A stretch of DNA of 20,728 nucleotides. It comes from Folioceros fuciformis (Eukaryota; Anthocerotophyta; Anthocerotopsida; Anthocerotales). The stretch lies in assembly GCA_049999805.1 (NCBI GenBank), contig JBNGIO010003425.1:1-20728 (forward strand). The letters run 5' to 3'. The notes beneath the pieces were generated by a model, which was not told where the DNA came from, ran no database searches, and saw only the letters and a list, made by a program, of their open reading frames with translations. Positions 1 through 9,826 of the stretch are shown here, in pieces. Position 1 is the stretch's first letter. Each line of letters opens with the position of its first letter. The position numbers and the translations under genes were made by a program.

Positions 1-39
1 ATTCTGAATTGCGGGGGGTGAGCTCAGCCTGCTGAAGAG

Positions 40-2260
40 ATGAACGGGGGTGCGGGCACGGCCGCTGGGGGCCCCGCTGACGCGGAGGGGGGAGCCGGAG
101 CTCGCATTCCTCCGGACCTGGACCATGGGGCGTCCGAGGGAGGTGTGGACAGCAGGAGGGCGGACATCCTTGGGAAGCCCCGCATCAACTACGCCACAGC
201 GTCGTGGGTGGAGATTTTTAAGAACAGCATGTGGCACGGCGGGTCTGTGTACGATGCTTGGCTCACCGCGACGTCGGCTCAGGTGGGTGTTGTCATTTCC
301 CACCAGGATAGCAGGCACAGGGACCGGGATGGGGTGGGCGGCACTCATCGGTTGGAGTTGTGGGCTTGTTTAGGTGGGCTCTGTGATTCTCACTCTCCCT
401 TACACTTTGTCTCAAATGGGATACGGGTACGGGATTAGCTTCCAGTTTCTGTATGGGGCGTTCGGAGTCTGGACGGTGTTCCTCCTCTCCTGGCTGTACT
501 CGGAGTTCATCTCGCGGAGAACAGCTTCAGGCTTGAATTTCCACGACAGGCATGTGGTGCAGGTGTGGTGGTCGACACGCGTATGTTGGGTGGTGATCGT
601 GAAGTTGTGGTTTCTCTGATTCTGATCTGATGGGAATCTGCGTGTCCGTTGCCCTGGAAGTGCCACAGTACCATGAGATCATAGGTGGGTTGGTGGCCAA
701 GTGGGCGGGTAGAGTCGTGGTGACCATCAATATGGTGTACCTCATCTTCGCCTGCACCCTGCAGTTGATCGCCTGTTCCAGGTAATGCGTTGTTGATTGT
801 GCGCCCGAGGCTCGCCATCGGTACTAGCTAGCTATAGGGAGCAGAGGAGGAAGTCCCTGACTAGTCGTGGGCGGATTGAACTTGCTGCGCTACAGCAACA
901 TCTACTACATGGACGACCGATGGAACAAGAGGCAGTGGCTCTACTTGTTTGGGGCTATTTCTATTCCCTCAGTGCTCATACCCACACTCCACAACTTTCG
1001 GATCGTGTCCTTACTCGGCATCCTGACCACCAGCTACACCTCTGCCTACTTGACTAAAGCCGCATTACATCGTGGCCAGGTTAGTGCTTGCCTCTGCTTT
1101 TTAGTACACTGCACAGCAGCATGAGATATTATGATAGTATCCGGGCGGGGCTCCCGTCTCTGATGCAAAGCTCGACGTCTTGTGATTGCTAGATCCAACC
1201 AGTGACGCACCAGGGGCCCAAGGAACTGGTGCAGTTCTTCTCCGGTGCCACAAACATCCTGTTCGCCTATGGCAGCCACGGACTGGCTGTGTGAGTGACA
1301 GGCTTGGTTGGATGTCGGCTCTTCTGCTGAGAACCACGCTGTCTTTTTCATACCGCTTTGAAATTCTCTCGGACCGTGGTCTGATGTGCTTGCTGTGATG
1401 CCTGCCTCCTGTAGAGAGATCATGGAGGCAATGTGGAAACCCAAGAACTACAAGTACGCCTACACAGCTGCAGTGGCTTACACTTACCTGCTCACCCTGC
1501 CGGACTCCATATCCGTGTACTGGGCCTACGGGGACTACATGCTCACACACTCCAATGCTTTCGCAGTTCTGCCCGCTTCACCCGCGAAAAATGTGGCCAT
1601 CATCGCCATGATTCTCCACCAGGTGAGTTCAGTCCTGTGGTAACTTGTTCAATTGGCTGGCTGGCTGGTATTTTCGATGCATGGCCACCCACTCATCGTG
1701 CCGCTGCCGCCTGTTGCATTCAGCTGGCCTCCTTCATGACCAACATCATGCCCATCTTCTTCTTTTGGGAGAAGGTGCTAGGAATCCACACATCCAAGAA
1801 CGTGTACTGGCGGCGGTCTCTCAGCAGAATCCCCATCGTCCTCATAGTGTGGTTCTTCGCCCTTGCCATACCCTTCTTCGGCCCCATCAACTCCATGATG
1901 GGAGCTTTCATGATTTCCTTCACCGTGTACATCATTCCCAGCATCTCCTTCGTGTACTTCTACCGAACTCCCAAGGCTCGTCAGGTAATAATAAGCCAGC
2001 TGCTCCACTTGCTCCGCTCAGCTGCTACTCTGCTTTGCACTCACTAGGCTTGTGATTCCGTGCAGGCGTCCGTCTGGAAACCTCCCATATTCCTAACCTG
2101 GAACATTATGTTTGTCGTCTGTGTCATCCAAGCGCTTTGGGTTTTTGTGATCGGCTTCGGTTTTGGAGGCTGGGCCAGCGCTACCAATTTCATCCGCCAG
2201 ATTCACAACTTTGGCCTCTTTGACGCATGCTACCAGTGCCCTACTAAGACAAAATCTTAG
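40..2260 (+). CDS. LAX: AUX1/LAX-family auxin influx carrier, 8 exons
   Basis: Proton-coupled auxin (IAA) uptake carrier of the plasma membrane, amino acid/auxin permease family. Exons by GT-AG and reading phase: 40-282, 374-562, 669-781, 896-1079, 1193-1290, 1415-1622, 1724-1984, 2066-2260, giving 496 residues against roughly 465-490 in the family. Family motifs occur in order: MWHGGSVYDAW and LTLPYTLSQMG at the first membrane segments, LIACSSNIYYMDD, GATNILFAYGSHG, EIMEAMWKPKNYKY, FFGPINSMMGAFMISFTVY, and at the end GFGFGGWASATNF and CYQCP. The start ATG is the first in frame after a TGA at 19-21. About 65 residues precede the conserved MWHGG motif; their first part is rich in Gly, Ala and Asp and has no counterpart I recognise. 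No frameshift or internal stop is seen. The family is certain; which LAX paralogue it is cannot be said. The gene ends 20 bases before the assembly gap, so its 3' UTR is missing. Confidence 0.95.
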
Positions 2261-2280
2261 ACGTGTGTGTGCCTACAGAC

Positions 2281-2380
2281 NNNNNNNNNNNNNNNNNNNN
2301 NNNNNNNNNNNNNNNNNNNNNNNNNNNNNNNNNNNNNNNNNNNNNNNNNNNNNNNNNNNNNNNNNNNNNNNNNNNNNNNN
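2281..2380. other. Assembly gap (100 N)
   Basis: Exactly 100 undetermined bases, the usual placeholder for a scaffold gap of unknown size. The distance and relative orientation of LAX and the genes to its right depend on this join. Confidence 0.99.
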
Positions 2381-2857
2381 GAGTGTCGTTACGGGTAGTT
2401 CACTTTGCTTAACTTCAAGCTCTGAGCCAGTGAATGAGCCATCTGGAAGAGTTGTCCACCAGTCATTGGTGCAAGTACAGATATGGGAGTCCATTTCGTC
2501 TCACAACAGTGTACGTGTCCCAAAGGGCCTATCTTCACTCATTGCAGCGTGACGCCCTTGGCAAGAACAGACACTGCTGGCAGGCAGGTAAGGAGATCAG
2601 CAATCCTTTGAAGGATCCGGTTGTTAGTCATCTCTTTGACTACATACAAGGCTAGCCAGACTCCAGCTACTTTCTACAAAGTAACCATCGACGAATTGTA
2701 ACATATTACAGGCACCTACTGTCTTCCCACAGTCACACTAAGAATACAAAATCTTTACACAAAAAATGGGAGGGAAAAGGTGAAAGAGCAACATCATTTG
2801 CAGCAACAGAGCTGCCGCCGAGCATGTAGTTCAAAGGGAAGCAGATATCCACAGCGC
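2381..2857. other. Non-coding stretch: gap edge to ATPC 3' end
   Basis: No supported coding sequence. The part nearest 2857 should hold the 3' UTR of the minus-strand gamma-subunit gene. The small ORFs here show no recognisable domain or splice structure. Confidence 0.5.
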
Positions 2858-4021
2858 CTAAGATGCGTTAGCACCAGCAACAATCTCCAAGATCTCTCCC
2901 GTAATCTTAGCCTGCCTTTGCCTATTGTACGAGATGGACAGGTTCTTCTTCAAGTCCGCAGCATTGTCACTGGCATTGTTCATGGCATTCATCCGAGCCG
3001 CCAGCTCGCTGGCAATCGACTCCTGGAGTGCACGCAGGATCTGGCTGTTCAAGTACAGCGGCAACAACGCGTCCAAGATCTGCACGGGTTCCTGCTCAAA
3101 CTGCAAAACTGCGGTAAACTCCGGGGTGGGAGTCCTCACGGTTTCCCTCTCCACGCTAAATTTACCTTCCTTGGTGGTCAGGCGGAACATCTCATCATTG
3201 GCAGCATCCACGCAGTTGCCGTTGATGTCACAAACCTCTCCTTGAGGGGACAGAGGCAACAGAGTGTGAATCACAGGGTCAGACTTGACCAAGGACACGA
3301 ACTTGGTGTAAAGAAGCTCCACCTTGTCCACCTCCTCGCTCACGAACAGAGAGAACAGCTCGTCCGCAATAACCTGCGCATCCCTAGTGGTAGGAGCGTT
3401 GCCGGCATCCAAGAACTTGTCCACCGGAATATGATCCCGTCTCCTGAAGTAGGTGTTTCCCTTCTTGCCAACACTGACTACGGTGAAGGCAACCCCTATT
3501 TTCCTTAGCTCCCTCATCCTCTCCTCCGCCTTCTTCAACACATAGTTGTTGAATCCGCCGCACAGACCCCTGTCCCCTGTGAGCACCACAAGCGCAATCT
3601 TCTTCACAGGACGCACTTGCGTGAGCGGGATATCGATGTCCTCGTTTTGGAGCTGCGCGTTCACGTTGAACAGAACCTTCACCAGGTTCTCAGAGAAGGG
3701 ACGACCGTTCACCACAGCCTCCTGCGCCCGCCGCACCTTAGCCGCGGCCACCAGCTTCATGGCGTCCGTGATCTTCTGCGTGTTCTTGACAGTGGCGATA
3801 CGGTCTCGCAAGTCCTTGAGACTGCATACCGTCACGGCACGCCCCGCAGGACACTTTCTCTCCAGCTCCGCGCCAAGGTCGCAGACCTCCGAGGTGCGCA
3901 GTGCTAGCGAGCGGCTGGACAGGCCTTCAAAGGAGCCGAAAGCCTTCTTGCCGCCGCTCTGCCTCTGCGGAGCGGCAGTGGCCATTGACAGGGATGAGGC
4001 ACAAGCCATGGCTGCCGCCAT
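2858..4021 (-). CDS. ATPC: Chloroplast ATP synthase CF1 gamma subunit (precursor), intronless
   Basis: Central rotor shaft of thylakoid CF1Fo ATP synthase, coupling proton flow to ATP synthesis on the stromal side. A single uninterrupted 387-residue reading frame. Residues 1 to about 65 are rich in Ser, Ala, Arg and Lys and poor in acidic residues, as in a plastid transit peptide. The mature part begins near CSLKDLRDRI (from 66) and continues with KNTQKITDAMKLVAAAKV (79-96), the conserved TGDRGLCGGFNN (148-159) and the C-terminal helix ending EILEIVAGANA. The chloroplast-specific regulatory segment is intact: EVCDINGNC holds Cys264 and Cys270, the pair reduced by thioredoxin in light in plant CF1. 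Mitochondrial gamma lacks this segment. The ATG context is AGGAGATGGCG. The gene lies downstream of UVR8 on the same strand. A GATAA cluster lies about 340-360 bp upstream of the ATG. Confidence 0.97.
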   Translation of the reverse strand: MAAAMACASSLSMATAAPQRQSGGKKAFGSFEGLSSRSLALRTSEVCDLGAELERKCPAGRAVTVCSLKDLRDRIATVKNTQKITDAMKLVAAAKVRRAQEAVVNGRPFSENLVKVLFNVNAQLQNEDIDIPLTQVRPVKKIALVVLTGDRGLCGGFNNYVLKKAEERMRELRKIGVAFTVVSVGKKGNTYFRRRDHIPVDKFLDAGNAPTTRDAQVIADELFSLFVSEEVDKVELLYTKFVSLVKSDPVIHTLLPLSPQGEVCDINGNCVDAANDEMFRLTTKEGKFSVERETVRTPTPEFTAVLQFEQEPVQILDALLPLYLNSQILRALQESIASELAARMNAMNNASDNAADLKKNLSISYNRQRQAKITGEILEIVAGANAS

Positions 4022-4948
4022 CTCCTTTGCTCCAGCTGCTGCTCAACCAAACAACAAAAATGCGGCAACAAGCAGATTCCAATCACACAGCCAGGATCGT
4101 CCACATTCGCAGCGATTTCCCCAAACTGCCAAGAATCCGCTGCCCGTCTTGCCTGTCCCGCTCAAAACTGAAGAGACGGAGAGTTCCCTGTGCGTCCCCC
4201 TGTTGAAAAGGAGCCTCACAGGGGGATATCGAATGGATAAGAAAACCAAAGAGCACCGGTGACGGGTTACAGATATTGTTTCACCGCCGGTCGACGGCCA
4301 TTGCAATAGGTTTACAATGTCCAGATTTGATCCCTTACTGTTTGATCTAAGTTTAATCTAAGATAAATTATCTAAACGATAAACACACTTAACTTCATCA
4401 CGGGAGGCTGTGAGTTTGTTTCCGCGGTTAAGCGTCCTGGGCATAGGACGATGTCACCTCCAAAACGCCCAAGTACTGTGTTCTAAGTTAGAAAGAGAAA
4501 CAGGATCGAGCATTGGCGATACAGAATTCGATGATATAGATATTAGGCGTCTTGATTTCCACCAATTTGCACATAGACGATGCAGACGGAAATATGAAAC
4601 CTTCTCTCCCCAGAGAGGCTTGAACAAATAAGAGAGGGCAGACGGCGGGAAGGGAAAGGACTTGTCCACCTACGGAAGGCGCACAAGCCAAAAAGGCGCA
4701 CCAAATACTAAGAACTACAGCGGCAAACCTGAAGGCGCAAAAGGTCAAAATAGCCGTCCCCATGAGCGAGCCTTCTTGCACACGTCCGACAGACAATCTT
4801 TAGAGCAGAATTCCATTGCACACTGGCCAAGGTCCACAGTGGACGACCACGTTCTCGTTGAGGCCTCCTCTCCTTCTTGCCAAATCCATGGCGACGGGAA
4901 GCCATGGTTACTGATTCTGGTGTATGCTTCACTCTTTGTACACCCTGA
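4022..4948. other. Intergenic: ATPC 5' flank and UVR8 3' flank
   Basis: Both flanking genes read on the minus strand, so this 0.93 kb should contain the UVR8 3' UTR (right side) and the ATPC promoter and 5' UTR (left side). No coding exon is supported. The AT-rich GATAA cluster at 4361-4383 is listed separately. Confidence 0.6.
4361..4383 (-). promoter_or_regulatory. GATAA (I-box-like) cluster upstream of ATPC
   Basis: Positions 4361-4373 read AGATAAATTATCT, an odd-length palindrome with GATAA on each strand. A third GATAA lies at 4379-4383. GATA/I-box cores recur in promoters of light-regulated plant genes. The position, about 340-360 bp before the ATPC start, fits an upstream element. The motif is short and the region is AT-rich, so chance occurrence is possible. 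Confidence 0.3.
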
Positions 4949-7653
4949 TCACCCCGTCCGCAACCGCTTTACTTCTGTCTCCGGCACACTTGCATCACTT
5001 GCCTCAGCAGCTGAACTTCCCACTGATTCCTCAGTGACCGTGGAGACCTGTGGGAAAGCCTGCGGCTGCATGGACGTCATTCAGTGGTGGAAGGACGATC
5101 CTATTGGTTTCGGTTTGTTCAACGCACACAATCAAACACACCTTCTTCTCTGGAGATTCTCGAACGTTCGCCGTCGTGTGGAGCTTTCTGGAGAGTGTTT
5201 TCACCGTTTCATCAGGCACCACGGCGTACCTCTCCGAAGGGGAAATCCAGTTCGAGGCTGCCGAGGCCGTGAAAGACATGAGAAAACAACTGGAAGGATT
5301 CCAGCCTGGACATGAATTGGAAGTAGTGGCACTGACCTTTAGCAGAGTTAGATCGTGAAGTTTCGATTTGCTGACATGCGAGTCCATCTGCACTAAGAGC
5401 TTCGATGCGTTTGGGTATACACCTACATCATCCAACTGAAGATGAGTTCCTGAAACTCTTGCAAGAAAGGCTTGTAATCAAGAATCGCAACCGACCTGTC
5501 CAGAACATCTCCATGTCCTAGCTGACCACTGGTTCCTCGACCCCATGAATAGACATTTCCCCGATCAGAGATGGCGATCGTGTGCCTCCATCCGCATGAG
5601 ACTTGCACAATGTTCTGCGAGTCGAAAGCGGGCTTAGGAGAAGGGAAGTGTATTTGGATTGCATGATCGAGAGCACGCGAGGAGGAAATGGTCCACATAC
5701 CTGGTCAATCAGGGACTTGAGGAGTTGCGGGCTATTCTGATCCTCGGTGTTGCCACAACCAACCTGACCAAACTGCACATAAAGCAAGACTGACTGTTTA
5801 AAACGATACCCTGGAAAAGCGTCCCAAGGCCTAAGGGCAACCGATGAGCTGCCATGCTGGAGCAGAAGATGAGCAGGAAGGTATCTCAACACCACAACAC
5901 CGCTGTACTGACCTTGTTCCAGCCCCATCCATAAAGTTTGCCATTCCGGGCAAGTGCGACTGTATGTCTCCATCCTCCTGATATCTGCATGCAAACAAAA
6001 AAGTATGAACATTGGAGGCACTCCTCTAAACAGAAGTGCGTCCTTCGGGACTCCCCACACTTGACACAGTTTTCACAACATTTCAAACCTGGGCAATGTG
6101 AGTATCTTTTAGCGCCGCCACTTGATGAGGAATTAGGTGATCCTCGTGATCCCCATGGCCTAACTGTCCGTACTTGCTCCACCCAAAGGTGTACAGGTTC
6201 CCAGACTCGGCCACTGCAATCGTATGTCGCCAGCCGCATGCTACTAGATTCATCTTTACTCCCTGGTAGTTAACACGGCGTGTATCAGACAGCATTCTAA
6301 CTCAATCCAGTCAATCAAACAGAGGCCTGATGTAACGACTACAAGACCCAACACACCTTCACAGCTGCTACTTCACCAGGAACAAGGCGATCTGTCCTAT
6401 CCCCAAGACCAAGGTTTCCGTATCTGCCCCAACCCCATCCAAAGAGTTTACCACTCTCGGTAACAGCAGCTGTATGCTCTGCTCCTGCGGCCAACATCTT
6501 GACGGGTATTCCCTGCAGAAGAGTGGACCAACATGATTTGGTGCTTGGTCAAGTCAGAATTGTAGATGTAAAAGCTATCTAACATTATGGAAGGCACTTC
6601 ATGGACGAGTCGCTGGCAATGCAGAATCGACGGAAGGAGAATCCAACGCACACCTGGAAGGCTAGCACTTTCTGGGGCACAAGGGCATCATCCGTGGTTC
6701 CGAGGCCGAGTTGCCCATTCTGATTGCGACCCCAGCTTCACATGACACCAAGCCTAGAAGTCAGCTCCCCACGAGCAAGGGTCACAAATGATGAAAAAGA
6801 CTAGCAGTCGCGAGGCAAGTAATAACCTGTGTACTTCGCCATCTGCAGTGATTGCAAGACAATGGCTGTCCCCGCATGCAATCTGTTTGATGGTTAACCC
6901 CTGTAGACCCTTGATGGGTTGTGGGATGAAAAGATCACTGGAGTTGCCATGACCCAGCCTCCCAAAGTCTCCCCTGGACGTGTAACACCTTGAATAAGTG
7001 CATTGTGACTATTGAAGGAAAAGCACAAGGGCAAGACCCAAAGACGGATGCTTGCACTCACCAGCCCCAACTCCAAACCGTGGATTGCCTATCAGAACAT
7101 GCAGTCGTATGATCTGCACCACACGTGACAGAAGTGATCTTGCAGTCATTGAGTGCACTTATAATGGTTGGCACATGCCTCTCGGCAGCATCTCCATGCC
7201 CCAGCTGCCCATCTTCTCCTCGGCCCCAAGCCGCCACAAGATGCCCAGCTGCAGATGGAAGGAAGGACACACATCAGCCTCGGCAAAAACAGCAAAACAG
7301 CAAAGCCACTCGAAACACGAGCGTAAGAATTGCCTCCAGTGGGACGGTGCAACAGGTAAGAAGGGATAAGTGAGATGTGGTGGTCTCGAGGATCGAGGTA
7401 CCACATTGAGCTGAGCAACCACCACTCAGCCTGCGGCAGGGGCATCAAGGACTTTGCCACGTTCTAATCCTAGACGAAAGCACAGAGCTGTGCAATCCAC
7501 ACCAGTCCGAGGAAGAGAGGGAAAGGGAAGCGGAAGACAATTCCAGAACAGCACAGCACAGAAGTTCTGGTGGCCAAGGGCATTACACAAGAGCGCGACG
7601 GAATGGCTGGCTCCAGCTGAAACATACAGGACCTTCCGGGGAGTATCCCCCAT
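4949..7653 (-). CDS. UVR8: UV-B photoreceptor UVR8, 12 exons
   Basis: Seven-bladed RCC1-type beta-propeller that senses UV-B through tryptophans, dissociates from dimer to monomer and binds COP1. Exons in order of translation: 7653-7587, 7248-7062, 6973-6827, 6735-6654, 6512-6357, 6262-6089, 5984-5913, 5772-5701, 5614-5496, 5422-5337, 5257-5205, 5047-4949. All introns are GT-AG and phases match. The product is 437 residues (Arabidopsis 440). Three GWRHT motifs place Trp224, Trp276 and Trp328 at the positions of Arabidopsis W233, W285 and W337. The C27 region [15 protein letters not shown] has Val401-Pro402 for V410-P411, the COP1-binding VP. The offset is nine at all of these. The last exon ends [10 protein letters not shown], matching the conserved tail. 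ATG 7653 is the first Met after an in-frame stop; the N terminus is about nine residues shorter than in Arabidopsis. A stronger donor at 5141 would add 21 residues after the VP motif. Confidence 0.96.
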
Positions 7654-7795
7654 GGCAGTGCACCAACGAGAGCAGGGGTTCCAATCACCAGAGACTAGTA
7701 ATGGTCACGCCCCTTCTCAGAAGCGCGGGGCAGGCGACATTTTCCCTCCTTGATCCACGCCGGTGGTGACACAAAATTAAAGGCAGCCTACTCCA

Positions 7796-7842
7796 GCTCC
7801 TCTGCTTCTGCTCCTACTGCTCCTGCTCCTGCTCCTCCTACT
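7796..7842. repeat. CTG/CTC trinucleotide-like repeat
   Basis: An irregular run of GCTCCT and TGCTCC units about 0.15 kb upstream of the UVR8 start codon. It probably lies in the UVR8 5' UTR or proximal promoter, where it would read as GGAGCAG repeats. Confidence 0.6.
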
Positions 7843-8255
7843 CAGCTAAGGCGGAACCGAACTACCCCGGATAGCCAAGGAGCCGAATCTCATGGCCAGG
7901 GAGCTCAGTGTCAGCAGCACTGGCAGGAAGCGCCACCATTCCAGCCCCGGAACTGAGCCCCGGCGCGGTCCAGCGGCGGTGTTCTACACAGCCTCCACAC
8001 AAGCGTATGCGCACGAAGAGACGGTAAGAGGAAGAGCTAGAGAGACATTTGAACAGCGCGGGGAGGGCGAGCTCTGACGGCGAATGCCCTCTGCACCAGT
8101 GTTACAGCCTGCATGGGAGCCCTCATCGAAAGGAGAGCTCGCACTCACGCTTCCTCCGCCTCTCCCTACTCTCTGCCTGAGACGTAAGCTGTGCCTCTCG
8201 TCCGCTGTACTTCTGCTGTCCGAGGGGCAGGGCACACCAACCCAGCTGCAACCCC

Positions 8256-8325
8256 TGCTTCGGCTCCGGCTCCAGCTCCGGCTCCAGCTGCACCTCCACC
8301 TGCAGCTGCAACTTGAGCTCCAAGT
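8256..8325. repeat. Hexanucleotide-like GGCTCC/AGCTCC/AGCTGC repeat
   Basis: A degenerate array of GGCTCC, AGCTCC, AGCTGC and ACCTCC units. Both strands stay open through it only because it is low complexity. Confidence 0.6.
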
Positions 8326-8675
8326 CAAGCCAGGCTATGCCAGACCAGGCCAGACCAGACAGACAAAACCAGCCCCCAGGACAGTCCCTATTCCTCCCAA
8401 ACCAATTCGCCCTCCCCGATATTTCCCAACCTGCAATCACCTCGCAGCCCGACAGGCGACAAGAAACAGCACCCACCAGCTCTGCCAGCCTAGGCTATTG
8501 AAGAGGGAACCAGACCAACCCCAGATTATGTGGCCCTCGTCGCCCACTTATCTGTGCCCTCCGAGCCCACTAATCCCTCAGTCAAAGCTCTCACCTTCCC
8601 CAAATAAAATTCCGTGCCCTCCTTCGCCCGCATACAGTAGTATCTTCTCTCTGCACCTCTGCGGCTGCCGGGACC

Positions 8676-8718
8676 CAGTCTCCCCTCCTCTCCTCTCCTC
8701 TCCTCTCCTCGCCTCCCC
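8676..8718. repeat. TCTCC pentanucleotide microsatellite
   Basis: About seven consecutive TCCTC units followed by degenerate CCTCCCC. The tract is a pure pyrimidine/purine strand asymmetry. Confidence 0.8.
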
Positions 8719-9167
8719 TACCTACTCCACCCCACCACCCGCGTACGCTTGAGCAACCATACATGGCATTACCATCACAATACTACGCGGAACACACATC
8801 TATCTGCATGCAGAGTGGTACAGATCCAACACCTGCTCATTCCATGTGATTGGCGTGTTGCCGGCAATAAAATGTGTGCAGAAGCTGCAGCCATTTCCAT
8901 TTTCCCTTTCCCCCTTTCCCCCTCTCCTCGTGTCAGGAAACAAATCTCTCATCAGAAACCGTCTCTCACTCACAGACACTTTGTCGGAAGCAGCCCCACT
9001 TGCAGCTGCCAGTGCGAGTGCCGCCCACCATCTCCGCACCTTCCCGGGCTCCTCATCAACTGCATTAATTATCCGGCAGTAAAACGGCACTACAGTCATC
9101 ATCACACCTTTCTTCCTGCCATCCTATGGGCAGCCCTCCCCCGCGCCCAGCCCGGCCCCGCCCCGCC

Positions 9168-9188
9168 CTGCTCTGCTCTGCTCTGCTC
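9168..9188. repeat. TGCTC pentanucleotide microsatellite
   Basis: Four consecutive CTCTG-type units following a GCCCC-rich stretch. Confidence 0.75.
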
Positions 9189-9711
9189 AGATGAGTCTCT
9201 GCTTTGGCAGAAACGGGTGGTCGGAAATGCTCGATTACCACATTATCCACACATAGTGTATAACGCAGAACGGAGGGCATTGGCGGGACGGCGCCTGCGG
9301 GCCCGCCCCCCGTTCCGTCCTCCACCGTCCCTTTGGAACATCCAGTAGAATCTAGGGCCCTGGGGCGGCGTGCCGTTACATTCAGGGTAAGTGCACGGAC
9401 GAGGGGCGGCGAAACGGGACGGGGTGGAACGGGGTTGGGCATCTCCACGCGGCGCCCACCGGAGGCTCGCGGCTCGCAGTGAATGCGGCTGGCCAATAAT
9501 GCAGGGATAAGTTCCTGTACAGTAGATGGGCGTATGTACGTGATGGAGTATGGTAATAGTATGTACGCAGGCACATATTTTGGAAAGCGGAGCGGGCCCC
9601 GGCCATCGGGCATTGCGCCCGGGGGTCTGGGCCCTGGGACCCGGCAATATACGTATGCACATAGACGTACACGGAGTGCGTCATGGCATGCCGTTAGCGC
9701 GGCAATGGAGT

Positions 9712-9826
9712 GGCGTATGACATACGCCCGTACTGACTCAAAGGCACGTCTCTTGCAGACAACAACCACGTGACCCGCGACATGGCCACAGCGAATGGAG
9801 CCGTGCTGTTTGCGCTTGCCCACGTG
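9712..9826. promoter_or_regulatory. Cluster of palindrome, GCN4-type site and two G-boxes
   Basis: Four dyad-type sites lie within 115 bp. The first is a 17-bp perfect palindrome GGCGTATG-A-CATACGCC (9712-9728). The second is TGACTCA (9734-9740), the GCN4/AP-1-type bZIP site. The other two are identical decamers CCACGTGACC (9766-9775 and 9820-9829), each with a CACGTG G-box core, 54 bp apart. G-boxes bind bZIP factors such as HY5 and also bHLH factors. The cluster is 0.53 kb before ATG 10360 and 2.1 kb upstream of UVR8, so the plus-strand gene is the likelier target. Confidence 0.45.

Noticed and set aside
2780-3508. 242-codon plus-strand frame antisense to ATPC
   Set aside because: It is a shadow of the real minus-strand gamma-subunit gene; its translation has no family resemblance.
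5031-5047. Stop at 5031 as the normal end of UVR8
   Set aside because: Read-through gives a tail unlike any UVR8, whereas splicing to 5047 restores the conserved VPETEVKR-type terminus and a length of 437. Kept only as an intron-retention isoform.
2858-7653. Functional light-response cluster of ATPC and UVR8
   Set aside because: Plant genes are rarely clustered by function outside specialised metabolism, and nothing in the sequence beyond adjacency supports it.
8084-8752. 222-codon Pro/Leu-rich open frame on the plus strand
   Set aside because: It is built from hexanucleotide and TCTCC microsatellites; the same stretch is also open on the minus strand, as expected for low-complexity DNA.
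9065-9823. 252-codon open frame on the minus strand
   Set aside because: The composition is driven by GC-rich and repeat DNA (Pro, Arg, Ala runs), it has no domain, and it runs through a microsatellite and the bZIP-site cluster.
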